Assembly: GCF_018118585.1 (NCBI RefSeq)
Contig: NZ_CP069421.1
Span: forward strand, 3,286,001-3,350,000
Direction: 5' to 3'
Length of the DNA: 64,000 nt
Origin: Aristaeella lactis
GTDB lineage: Bacteria; Bacillota; Clostridia; Christensenellales; Aristaeellaceae
Part shown: positions 55,851 to 64,000 of the stretch, piece by piece
Layout: the number at the start of each line of letters is the position of its first letter
Numbering within the stretch: position 1 is the first letter of the stretch
Position numbers and translations under genes: made by a program
Notes under the pieces: model-generated
The model's database searches: none
The model's input: only the letters and a program-made list of their open reading frames with translations
What the model was told of the DNA's origin: nothing

Positions 55851-57674
55851 ATGCTGACAGCTTTCTTGCGGGAGCATCCGATGCGCGAACTGCTGAAGGG
55901 CGGAACGCGCAAGCTGTATCCGCCGGCTGAAAACCGGCAGGCATGGGAGAAAATCCCGGAAGTATACAGGCAGGAGATCCGGAAAATGGCGGAGGAATAC
56001 GCGGCGGCACCTTATCCGCTGCGTACCGCGACAGGATTCCTGGCCTTTGTCCGGAACGGTGACCGGCAGGCGGATGAAAAGGGCTACTTCACCCGCCGGC
56101 GGAAGCTGTGTGCCTCGATACTGAACTGCTGCGTGTTTCCGGATGCGGAAACGGATGACGTTGTGGACGGAATCTGGCTCCTGTGTGAAGAAAGCAGCTG
56201 GGTGATCAGCGCGCATAACGTGAATCCGATTCCGGGAGCGCCGAAGGCTGCGGAGTATCCGCTGCCGGACGTCAGAAAGCCTTATATTGATCTGTTCAGT
56301 GCCCAGACCGGGATGATCCTGGCTTTGACAGCTTCTCTGCTGGGGCAGCGGCTGGACGCGGTTTCCCCAATGATCCGGAAACGGATCACAGAAGAGATCA
56401 GAAGGCGGATCCTGCGCCCGTTTATGAAGACGGATGATTTCTGGTGGATGGGGATCCGACGGAAAGACCTGAACAACTGGACACCATGGATCCTGTCCAA
56501 CATTATGGTGTGCGCGGCGCTGGACCCGATGCCTGCAGGGGAGCTTGCGGTTTTGCTGACCCGCGCATGTGAAATGCTGGACCGGTATATCGCGATCCTG
56601 CCGGATGACGGCGGATGCGACGAGGGCGCGGGCTACTGGAATATGGCAGGCGGCGCGCTGCTGGACTGCCTGATACTGCTGGAAACTGTTACGGGAGGCC
56701 GGATGACCTTCCGGGATAATGAAAAGATCCGGAATATCCTGCGATTCCCGCTGACGGTGGAGATGGGAAACGGATGGTTTGCCAACTTCGCAGACTGCGA
56801 CGCACGCCCGTTCATCAGCGGAGAACGGATGGAAACAGCAGGACGGATGCTGAATGATCCAGCCCTGACCGCGCTGGGGACGCGGATGCGGGGAACCGTT
56901 GCGGATCAGCTGAATGATGTACCGCACCTGACACGGGCCCTTGATCTGATTTTTCACGCGCCGGCAGGGGAACCGAAACCGGAATTCCTGAATGCCGGGG
57001 ATCTGTATTTGCCGGATCTGCAGCTGCGGATGATCCGCCGCGGCGGCTGGACGCTCGCCTGTAAGGGCGGACACAACGGTGAAAGCCACAACCATAATGA
57101 TACCGGCTCATTTATCCTGTTCCTGGAAGGGGAACCGGCGGTTGTGGATGCGGGCAATATGGTCTATACCGCCAAAACCTTCTCGGCGGAGCGATATACA
57201 CTGTGGAACGTCAGGGCAGAATGGCACAACCTGCCGATCATCGGCGGGCATGAACAACGGGAAGGCTCAGAGCATGCGGCACAGAAGGTGCACATGACAC
57301 CGGACGGGCTGGAAATGAACCTGGAAGCTGCTTATGACGAGACAGCCGGGATCCGGGAACTGAAACGCAGCTTTTCACTGGCGGAGAAGGGATTGCGGCT
57401 GACGGATGAAGGGACCCTTCAGAACGGGCAGGAGATCACATGGATATTCCTGCTGCGCCGGAAGCCTGTGTGGGAAAACGGGCGGATCAGGGCCGGAAAC
57501 CTGATGATCCGCTGCCCGGAGGAACTGGCATTTACCGCGGAGGAGAAACCGGTGGAAGATCCGCGTATGGCCCGCAGCTGGCAGGGAAGCCTGTGGCGGG
57601 TCAGGCTGAAAAGCGGTAAACTGGATCGCTTCCGAATGATATTTGAGTTTGTGAAAGCAGATCGGGAGGCATAA
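55851..57674 (+). CDS. Heparinase II/III-like polysaccharide lyase
   Basis: A 607-residue protein with an N-terminal alpha/alpha toroid (1-370) and a C-terminal beta-sandwich bearing the heparinase II/III motif GGHNGESHNHNDTGSF near residues 405-420, then GEPAVVDAGNMVY and WHNLPIIGG. Such lyases cut uronic-acid glycans by beta-elimination, leaving an unsaturated uronate end that GH88 then removes. No signal peptide: an intracellular, probably oligosaccharide-directed enzyme. The exact PL family and glycan (heparan, alginate, plant or bacterial uronan) are not readable. Confidence 0.88.
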   Translation: MLTAFLREHPMRELLKGGTRKLYPPAENRQAWEKIPEVYRQEIRKMAEEYAAAPYPLRTATGFLAFVRNGDRQADEKGYFTRRRKLCASILNCCVFPDAETDDVVDGIWLLCEESSWVISAHNVNPIPGAPKAAEYPLPDVRKPYIDLFSAQTGMILALTASLLGQRLDAVSPMIRKRITEEIRRRILRPFMKTDDFWWMGIRRKDLNNWTPWILSNIMVCAALDPMPAGELAVLLTRACEMLDRYIAILPDDGGCDEGAGYWNMAGGALLDCLILLETVTGGRMTFRDNEKIRNILRFPLTVEMGNGWFANFADCDARPFISGERMETAGRMLNDPALTALGTRMRGTVADQLNDVPHLTRALDLIFHAPAGEPKPEFLNAGDLYLPDLQLRMIRRGGWTLACKGGHNGESHNHNDTGSFILFLEGEPAVVDAGNMVYTAKTFSAERYTLWNVRAEWHNLPIIGGHEQREGSEHAAQKVHMTPDGLEMNLEAAYDETAGIRELKRSFSLAEKGLRLTDEGTLQNGQEITWIFLLRRKPVWENGRIRAGNLMIRCPEELAFTAEEKPVEDPRMARSWQGSLWRVRLKSGKLDRFRMIFEFVKADREA

Positions 57675-57677
57675 AGA

Positions 57678-59480
57678 ATGAGCGGTATGACCGGATCCCT
57701 GCGTACGCGGCAGGACCTCGTGAGGGCGGCAGCGGCAATCCTGCAGCCCCTGACATCCTGCATGACGCCGGGGAAAGCCCGCATCTATGTCGGAAACGGA
57801 TCCGCCCATTACGCTGAAGACGTATCCGGTATGGAATGCTGGAGCCGGGCACTGTGGGCACTGGTTCCGATGCTGATGGGCAGGTGCCCGGAAGCCGAAG
57901 CCCTCTGGCCGCTGTGGCAGGAAGGAATGATCCATGGAACGGATCCGGAACATGAGGAGTATTGGGGAGACATCCGTGACTATGATCAGCGAATGGTGGA
58001 AATGGCGGTCATCGGATGCGGCTTGTGCTTTGTGCCCGAATCCTTCTGGCACCCGCTGAACGAAAGACAGCGGCAGCATCTGTATGACTGGCTGAATCAG
58101 ATCAACCTGTATGACATGCCGAAAAACAACTGGCGGTTTTTCCGGATCCTGGTGAACATCGGCTTCCTGAAAAACGGACTGCCGGTGGATGAAGTCCGGA
58201 TGCAGGAAGACATGGACATGATGGAAAGCCATTATACAGCGGACGGCTGGTATTTTGACTATCCGACCAAACGGGACTATTACACGCTGTGGGGTTTCCA
58301 TTTTTACAGCCTGCTGTATGCCGCGGTTATGGAAGGAAACGAACCCGAAAGATGCCGGAGGATCCGGGAAAGGGCTGCACTGATCGCACCGCGCTTTGCC
58401 TGCTGGTTTGACAAGGAGGGAAGGGGCCTGCCTTACGGGCGCAGCCTGACCTACCGTTTCTGCCAGAGTTCTTTCTGGGCGGCGGCAACGTTTGCCGGCG
58501 TGGAATGCAATGCGCCGGACATCGGACAGATGAAACACCTGCTGCTGAACAACCTGCGGTTCTGGCTGAACCGGCCGATCTTTGACCGGGGCGGCGCACT
58601 GACCGTGGGATACGGATATCCGAACCTGTGCGCTGCGGAAGGCTACAACGCGCAGGGATCCCCCTACTGGGGACTGAAAACCTTCTGGATCCTGGCAATG
58701 CCGGAGGATCATCCCTTCTGGCAGGCGGAAGAAAAAGAGTACATGCCGCCGGAAAGCTTCCTGGACGAACAGGTCCGGCTGCTGCTGACCCGCGATCCGG
58801 AGAACCGGCAGGTAGTGGCTTATACGGCGGGCAACCATGCCTGGGAACACATGCACGAGGATGAGAAATACGAAAAGTTCGCTTATTCAACTCAGTTCGC
58901 ATTCTCTGTGGCCAAGGAGGATTCCGCACTGAACCGGGGCGCGTATGACAGCATGCTGGCGGTGCGGGCTGTAGGCCGGGATCTGTGGCATGTACGCAGC
59001 GGCTGTACTCAGTACCGGCTGGCGGAAGACCGGGTATCCTTCACCTGGAGCCCGATGAACGGGGTAACGATTGATACGGTGATTGCCCCGAAGGGGATGT
59101 GGCACGTCAGGAAGCACGTGATCCGGACAACCGTGCCTCTGGAGGCGGCGGAAGGCGCGTTTTCCATTCCGAGGGATTGGGCGGGAGCAAGACCCTGTGA
59201 CCGGGTCTGCACGCAAACTGAAGCGAATGAATGCCGCGCGGCTGCTGCCGGCGAACGGGGAACGAGCGTGATCTGTGCCCTGAAAGGCTATACCAGCGGG
59301 GAGGTTATCGCGACCGAACCCAATACAAACCTGATGGAACCGAGGTGTGTGCTGCCGACACTGCACAGCCGGCTGGAGCCGGGAGAGCATATACTTCTGT
59401 GCGCGGTGTACGCAGATTCCGGGAACAATCTGCCGGACAGAATACCCGAGGAGGTAAAGAAACTTGCAGGATCGTTATGA
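57678..59480 (+). CDS. DUF2264 protein (putative glycoside hydrolase, GH154 type)
   Basis: A 600-residue protein matching the DUF2264 pattern: toroid repeats in residues 20-370 (EDVSGMECWSRALWALVPML, GCGLCFVPESFWHPLNERQR, YHTADGWYFDYP-like, GSPYWGLKTFWILAMP), then a beta domain with GNHAWEHMHEDEKYEKFAYS. To my knowledge the family has been linked to beta-glucuronidase activity (GH154), but this is recalled, not tested here. It starts 3 bases after the lyase stop codon and overlaps GH88 by 17 bases, so it is part of the same pathway. No signal peptide. Confidence 0.85.
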   Translation: MSGMTGSLRTRQDLVRAAAAILQPLTSCMTPGKARIYVGNGSAHYAEDVSGMECWSRALWALVPMLMGRCPEAEALWPLWQEGMIHGTDPEHEEYWGDIRDYDQRMVEMAVIGCGLCFVPESFWHPLNERQRQHLYDWLNQINLYDMPKNNWRFFRILVNIGFLKNGLPVDEVRMQEDMDMMESHYTADGWYFDYPTKRDYYTLWGFHFYSLLYAAVMEGNEPERCRRIRERAALIAPRFACWFDKEGRGLPYGRSLTYRFCQSSFWAAATFAGVECNAPDIGQMKHLLLNNLRFWLNRPIFDRGGALTVGYGYPNLCAAEGYNAQGSPYWGLKTFWILAMPEDHPFWQAEEKEYMPPESFLDEQVRLLLTRDPENRQVVAYTAGNHAWEHMHEDEKYEKFAYSTQFAFSVAKEDSALNRGAYDSMLAVRAVGRDLWHVRSGCTQYRLAEDRVSFTWSPMNGVTIDTVIAPKGMWHVRKHVIRTTVPLEAAEGAFSIPRDWAGARPCDRVCTQTEANECRAAAAGERGTSVICALKGYTSGEVIATEPNTNLMEPRCVLPTLHSRLEPGEHILLCAVYADSGNNLPDRIPEEVKKLAGSL

Positions 59481-60573
59481 AGAAGCACTGAGCCGGATCG
59501 CCGGAAAATACAGGAGAACCGCGGAAACAGCTGCTGAAGCAGGGATCATTCCCTACCAGAGTGCAGACGGGAAATGGATCACCAGTCCCTATGACGGAAA
59601 CAGCTGGTGGACGGGCGGATTCTGGCCGGGGCTGATGTGGCAGCTGTGGGTGCTGACGGGAGACGGTTTCTTCCGGCAGGAAGCGCGCCGGGCTGAAAAG
59701 CTGCTGACGGAGGAGTTCCGCTCCTTCCGGCTGCTGAATCATGACGTGGGATTCATGTACCTGCTGTCCTGCGGAGCAGACGCCAAACTGACGGGAGACC
59801 CGCAGGCGGAAACGGATACGCTTCATGCGGCTTCCCTGCTGATGGGCCGCTTTAACCCGGCGGGATTCATCCGGGCGTGGAATGAGCCCGACCGCAAAGG
59901 ATATGCCATCATTGACTGCATGATGAACCTGAACCTGTTATACCGCGCCAGCCGGGACACGGATGATCCGCGGTTCAGGCAGACAGCCGGGATCCATGCA
60001 GATACAACCCTGCGGGAATTCCTGCGGGAAGACGGATCGGTAAGCCATATCATCGAATTTGACCCGGAAAGCGGAAAAAGAATCCGGGAACACGCCGGGC
60101 AGGGTTATGCCCTGGGCAGCCAGTGGAGCAGAGGACAGGCATGGGGCCTGTATGGATTTGCCCTGGCCGGGCGGCACCTGAGGGAAGAAAAGTATACGGA
60201 AGCGGCGAAGAGAATCGCCGGGAATTTCACGGCGCATATCCGGGAGGACGGCCTTACGGACTGTGACTTCTGCCAGCCTCCGGAAGATGAACGGATTGAC
60301 AACATTGCCGGTGCGATCGCAGCCTGCGGATTGCAGGAGCTGGCAGCACAGACCGGCGAAGATACCTGGCGGCACCAGGCGGAACGGCTGGTTGACGGGA
60401 TGCTGGAGCACTGCGCGGACTGGGGAAAGGGACGCTGCGGCATCCTCACACGCTGCACGGCAAGCTACCATGATGACGGTGCCGGACGGAATACAAACAT
60501 TGTGTACGGCGACTATTTCCTGGTGGAGGCACTGATGAAGCTCTGCGGTAAAGACCCGGAGCTGTGGAGCTGA
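59464..60573 (+). CDS. GH88 unsaturated glucuronyl hydrolase
   Basis: A 369-residue alpha/alpha barrel enzyme that removes the unsaturated uronate left by lyases, releasing a sugar that rearranges to 5-keto-4-deoxyuronate, the KduI substrate. The two key aspartates are in LLNHDVGFMYLLS (about 93) and IIDCMMNLNLLY (about 150). RGQAWGLYGFAL is also typical. The start is TTG 59464 behind GAGGAGG at 9 bases, inside the end of the DUF2264 gene. No signal peptide. Confidence 0.93.
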   Translation: MQDRYEEALSRIAGKYRRTAETAAEAGIIPYQSADGKWITSPYDGNSWWTGGFWPGLMWQLWVLTGDGFFRQEARRAEKLLTEEFRSFRLLNHDVGFMYLLSCGADAKLTGDPQAETDTLHAASLLMGRFNPAGFIRAWNEPDRKGYAIIDCMMNLNLLYRASRDTDDPRFRQTAGIHADTTLREFLREDGSVSHIIEFDPESGKRIREHAGQGYALGSQWSRGQAWGLYGFALAGRHLREEKYTEAAKRIAGNFTAHIREDGLTDCDFCQPPEDERIDNIAGAIAACGLQELAAQTGEDTWRHQAERLVDGMLEHCADWGKGRCGILTRCTASYHDDGAGRNTNIVYGDYFLVEALMKLCGKDPELWS

Positions 60574-60594
60574 AACCGAAAGGACGGAGAAAAA

Positions 60595-62334
60595 ATGAGC
60601 ACTCTGTATCCGCAGAATAACGCGTCACGGATGATGACAGATCTGGGCGGCATATGGGATTTCCGCTTTCAGGAAGACGAGAGCTGGCAGCCGATAGCGG
60701 TGCCTGCCTCCTATAATGACCAGAATCCGGATCCCAGATTCCGAAACTATGCCGGAATAACGGAATACCGCCGGAAGATCACTGTTCCCGCAGCCTGGAA
60801 GGGATTCCGTTTCTGCCTTCGCTTTGACGCTGTGGCGCACAGTGCACGGATTATGCTGAACGGGCGGGAGATTGCGGCACACCGGGGAGGATTCCTGCCG
60901 TTTGAGGTGGAACTGAACGGCCTGATGGAAGCAGGTGAAACCGCCGAACTGACAGTGGAAACGGACAACAGGATCAACCATAACACCCTGCCAATCGGCA
61001 CAGAGGGTGAGACAGCTTTTTTCGGATCCGACAACCCGGGCATACCGGCTGTGGAAGCTGGTAAAAAACTGCAGGAGGAGCGGGGAGTCAATCGTCCGGC
61101 TTTTGACTTTTTCAATTACACCGGCATCCAGCGGCCGGTAAGGCTTATCGCGACACCACGGTCATTCATCCGGGACATTACGCTGGTGCCCTCCCTGAAT
61201 GGCGATGTGCGGTACAGTGTGGAAACTGCCGGACCGGAAGATACGATCCGCGTAGAAATCCTGGATGCGGAGGAACGATGTGCTGCGCAGGGAGAGGGCC
61301 GGGAAGGAACTCTGCATATTTCACAGCCCTGCCTGTGGGAACCCTGGCCGGGGATACCATACCTGTATACTGCCAGGATCACCTATGGTGAGGACCTGTA
61401 TGAGCAGGCCTTTGGCATCCGGGAGGTACGGGTGGAAGGAACCCGCTTCCTGATCAACGGGAAACCCTTCCGCTTCCATGGCCCGTGCAAGCATGAGGAC
61501 AGCCCTTTTCACGGACGGGGAACAGATCCCTGCCTGAATGTAACGGACATCAACCTCTATCACTGGCTGAATGCCAACTGTTTCCGGACCAGTCATTATC
61601 CCTATGCGGAAGAAATGTACCAGCTGTGTGACCGGGAAGGCATCGTGATCGTGGATGAAACTCCCGCGGTGGGCATGTGGGCGAGCGAACAGTACGGCTG
61701 GAACCTGGCGGATTATCATCTGCAGGTACTGGCGGACATGATTGCCCGGGACAGAAATCATCCCTGCGTAGTGATGTGGAGCCTGGGAAACGAACCGGAT
61801 ACGGATACACTGCCCGATAAGGCGTATGAATACTGGCATTCCCTGTATGAAGCCGCCCACAGGCTGGACCCGCAGGACAGGCCGGTTACGGTTGTGGGCT
61901 GCCAGAACCGGTATGAGCGGGAAAAAGTTATCAAATCCATGGATGTGGTGCTGATTAACCGGTACTACGGGTGGTATAATCTGTCGGGAGACCTGGAAGC
62001 GGCGAAATACGCGTTCCGGATTGAACTGGACTGGTGGGCAAAACAGCAAAAACCGCTTATTCTCTCCGAATACGGCGCGGATACGATCGCCGGACTTCAC
62101 GGCGCTGTGGCGGAAATGTTTACGGAAGAATACCAGGTGGCGTATTATGAAGCTATGAGCGAATGCCTGGATGAACGGGATTTCGTGATCGGGGAGATGC
62201 CCTGGAACTTCGCGGACTTTGCCACATGCCAGGGGCCCATGCGCGTGGGCGGAAACAGGAAGGGCCTGTTTACCCGGGACCGGAGGCCGAAAATGGCTGC
62301 GCACTGGTTCAGGGAAAGATGGAAAACATTCTGA
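60595..62334 (+). CDS. uidA: Beta-glucuronidase (GH2)
   Basis: A 579-residue GH2 enzyme that removes terminal beta-glucuronic acid. The acid/base is Glu400 (SLGNEPD) and the nucleophile Glu492 (LSEYGADT). Asn554 and Lys556 in GNRKGLFTRDRRPK form the N-x-K motif that binds the carboxylate and separates beta-glucuronidases from other GH2 enzymes. No signal peptide. Gene order behind GH88 and before kduI places it in uronate release. It could also act on drug or hormone glucuronides. Confidence 0.93.
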   Translation: MSTLYPQNNASRMMTDLGGIWDFRFQEDESWQPIAVPASYNDQNPDPRFRNYAGITEYRRKITVPAAWKGFRFCLRFDAVAHSARIMLNGREIAAHRGGFLPFEVELNGLMEAGETAELTVETDNRINHNTLPIGTEGETAFFGSDNPGIPAVEAGKKLQEERGVNRPAFDFFNYTGIQRPVRLIATPRSFIRDITLVPSLNGDVRYSVETAGPEDTIRVEILDAEERCAAQGEGREGTLHISQPCLWEPWPGIPYLYTARITYGEDLYEQAFGIREVRVEGTRFLINGKPFRFHGPCKHEDSPFHGRGTDPCLNVTDINLYHWLNANCFRTSHYPYAEEMYQLCDREGIVIVDETPAVGMWASEQYGWNLADYHLQVLADMIARDRNHPCVVMWSLGNEPDTDTLPDKAYEYWHSLYEAAHRLDPQDRPVTVVGCQNRYEREKVIKSMDVVLINRYYGWYNLSGDLEAAKYAFRIELDWWAKQQKPLILSEYGADTIAGLHGAVAEMFTEEYQVAYYEAMSECLDERDFVIGEMPWNFADFATCQGPMRVGGNRKGLFTRDRRPKMAAHWFRERWKTF

Positions 62335-62380
62335 CGGATAGGAACCGAAAACCAATAAACAGAAAACGGAGGAATAGGAC

Positions 62381-63223
62381 ATGGATATCCGGTACAGCTG
62401 CAATCAAAAGGATTTTAAACGTTACACCACTGATGAGATCCGGAAGGAGTTCCTGATCGAAAAACTGTTTGAGGCGGATCAGGTGACAGCGGTTTACAGT
62501 CATGTGGACCGGATGGTGACACTGGGTGTGATGCCGGTGAAAGAGAAGGTTTCCATCGACAAGGGAATAGACGTCTGGCACAACTTCGGTACGGAATACT
62601 TCCTGGAACGCAGGGAATGCGGCATGTTTAATGTGGGCGGTTCCGGAAGGGTGATCGCGGACGGAACGGTATATGAGATGGGCTACAAGGACTGCCTGTA
62701 TCTGACCCGGGGCGCGAAGGAAGTGTATTTCGAGAGCGCGGACACTGCGGAACCTGCAAAGTTTTATATCGTGTCTGCTCCGGCACACTGCAGTTATGAG
62801 AACCGGCTGATCAGGATCGCTGATGCGGCCAAGAAACCCTGCGGCGACGCGGCGACCAGCAACAAACGGGTAATCAATCAGTTTATCCATCCTTCGGTGC
62901 TGAAAACCTGTCAGCTGAGCATGGGTATGACGGTGCTGGAAACCGGCAGTGTATGGAACACAATGCCTGCCCACACCCATGAACGCCGGATGGAAGTGTA
63001 TTTCTACTTTGAGGTGCCGAAGGACAATGTGGTATTCCACATGATGGGTGAAGGACAGGAAACCCGGCACATCGTGATGCAGAATGAGCAGGCGGTCATC
63101 TCGCCCTCCTGGTCCATACACGCAGGCGCCGGTACCAGCAACTATACATTTATCTGGGCGATGGGCGGAGAGAACCAGGCTTTTGATGATATGGATAACA
63201 TTCCTACCACTGAACTGAGATAA
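62381..63223 (+). CDS. kduI: 5-dehydro-4-deoxy-D-glucuronate isomerase
   Basis: KduI (280 residues) isomerises 5-keto-4-deoxyuronate to 2,5-diketo-3-deoxygluconate. The cupin zinc ligands are His198 and His200 (PAHTHERR), Glu205 and His247, each two residues beyond the E. coli positions. MDIRYSCNQKDFKRYTTDEI is the family start, and GGENQAFDDMD the family end. GGAGG lies before the ATG. It acts directly on the GH88 product and before KduD. Confidence 0.96.
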   Translation: MDIRYSCNQKDFKRYTTDEIRKEFLIEKLFEADQVTAVYSHVDRMVTLGVMPVKEKVSIDKGIDVWHNFGTEYFLERRECGMFNVGGSGRVIADGTVYEMGYKDCLYLTRGAKEVYFESADTAEPAKFYIVSAPAHCSYENRLIRIADAAKKPCGDAATSNKRVINQFIHPSVLKTCQLSMGMTVLETGSVWNTMPAHTHERRMEVYFYFEVPKDNVVFHMMGEGQETRHIVMQNEQAVISPSWSIHAGAGTSNYTFIWAMGGENQAFDDMDNIPTTELR

Positions 63224-63239
63224 GGGAGGAAACAGGCGT

Positions 63240-64000
63240 ATGGATATGAACAGCTTCAGCCTGAAGGGGAAAATCGCCTGGATTACAGGCGCCAGCTACG
63301 GAATCGGGTTTGCCATTGCGGAGGCATATGCCGCGGCAGGTGCTTCCATTGTATTCAACGACATCAGCCAGGAACTGGTGGACCGGGGACTGAAGGCCTA
63401 TGCGGAAAAGGGAATTGACGCAAAAGGATATGTGTGCGACGTCACCTGCGAAGAAGCGGTCCAGGCACTGGTGAAGCAGATTGAAGCGGAGATCGGTGTG
63501 ATCGATATCCTGGTGAACAACGCCGGCATCATCCGCCGGATTCCCATGATTGAGATGAGCGCGGAGGAATTCCGGAAGGTGGTTGATGTGGACCTGAACG
63601 CACCGTTTATCTGCGCCAAGGCTGTGATTCCGTCCATGATCCGCAAAGGGCACGGAAAAATCATCAATATCTGCAGCATGATGAGCGAACTGGGCCGGGA
63701 AACCGTATCTGCCTATGCGGCAGCAAAGGGCGGACTGAAAATGCTGACCCGGAATATCTGTTCCGAGTACGGGGAACATAATATCCAGTGCAACGGAATC
63801 GGACCCGGCTATATTGCGACACCCCAGACTGCTCCTCTGCGTGAAAAACAGCCGGACGGCAGCCGTCATCCCTTTGATCAGTTTATCATTGCCAAGACAC
63901 CTGCAGCCCGCTGGGGAACGCCGGAGGACCTGCAGGGCCCGGCGGTATTCCTGGCTTCTGATGCCAGTAATTTTGTGAACGGTCATATCCTTTATGTGGA
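63240..64000 (+). CDS. kduD: 2-dehydro-3-deoxy-D-gluconate 5-dehydrogenase, 3' end cut
   Basis: A short-chain dehydrogenase (254 residues visible, nearly complete) starting at ATG 63240 after AAGGGAGG. The NAD-binding motif ITGASYGIGFAIAEAY and the catalytic YAAAKGG (Tyr-x-x-x-Lys) with the preceding SMMSE serine are present. INICSMMSELGRETVSAYAA and GPGYIATPQTAPLR are KduD-like. It reduces 2,5-diketo-3-deoxygluconate to KDG. The reading frame runs off the window end within a few residues of the usual end (HILYVD); KDG kinase and aldolase would be expected beyond. Confidence 0.92.
   Translation, partial: MDMNSFSLKGKIAWITGASYGIGFAIAEAYAAAGASIVFNDISQELVDRGLKAYAEKGIDAKGYVCDVTCEEAVQALVKQIEAEIGVIDILVNNAGIIRRIPMIEMSAEEFRKVVDVDLNAPFICAKAVIPSMIRKGHGKIINICSMMSELGRETVSAYAAAKGGLKMLTRNICSEYGEHNIQCNGIGPGYIATPQTAPLREKQPDGSRHPFDQFIIAKTPAARWGTPEDLQGPAVFLASDASNFVNGHILYV

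Overview
The window looks like chromosomal DNA of an anaerobic Clostridia-type Firmicute from a gut or rumen community. The evidence is base composition in the fifties of percent G+C, near-consensus housekeeping promoters (TTGACA, 17 bases, TATAAT), strong AGGAGG-type ribosome sites, some TTG/GTG starts, an IscR-NifS-NifU iron-sulfur cassette, and many intracellular glycan-degrading enzymes fed by ABC importers that lack their own ATPase. The genus cannot be fixed from the sequence alone. No rRNA, tRNA, phage, insertion sequence or CRISPR array was seen.

Layout. 0-21 kb is mostly housekeeping: a truncated dicarboxylate symporter, an A/T-rich orphan gene, nifS-nifU with divergent iscR, purC, a GH20 hexosaminidase, glmS, pyrG, a membrane diguanylate cyclase, a cation efflux protein, a TauA/TauC-type importer pair, an aminotransferase, an esterase, a regulator-ABC operon and a YitT protein. 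21-41 kb is an accessory stretch dense in small-molecule modifying enzymes: four SAM methyltransferases, five GNAT genes (three of them fusions), aminoglycoside nucleotidyl- and phosphotransferase homologues, AlkD-like and YcaQ-like DNA repair proteins, a radical SAM protein and a heterodimeric ABC exporter. 41-48 kb holds a GH43/GH2/MFS sugar region. 48-50 kb holds an unusual long ECF sigma factor and MgtC. 50-64 kb is a uronic-acid glycan utilisation locus: a LacI regulator, a sugar ABC importer, a heparinase II/III-like lyase, a DUF2264 protein, a GH88 unsaturated uronidase, beta-glucuronidase, kduI and kduD (cut by the window end).

How the last locus would work: oligosaccharides enter through the binding protein and two permeases with an ATPase encoded elsewhere. 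The lyase, DUF2264 protein, GH88 and beta-glucuronidase, none with a signal peptide, would cut them in the cytoplasm. KduI and KduD would start channelling the unsaturated uronate towards KDG. Two near-palindromic TGTTA/TAACA operators flank the importer promoter.

Most interesting non-gene or small-gene signals: (1) two matching transcription units, each a consensus promoter, a shared leader GCTCTTC(G/T)CATG, a 31-34 residue peptide and a strong terminator, flanking the ABC exporter on both sides; (2) two intergenic arrays of four tandem mini-hairpins joined by the constant linker GTGAAAT, with compensatory stem changes and conserved order; (3) a recurrent intergenic module in which a short A-rich direct repeat precedes a variable-stem terminator, including a 2.5-copy tandem block at 19621-19962; (4) a promoter upstream of glmS whose predicted start point lies at the base of an intrinsic terminator.
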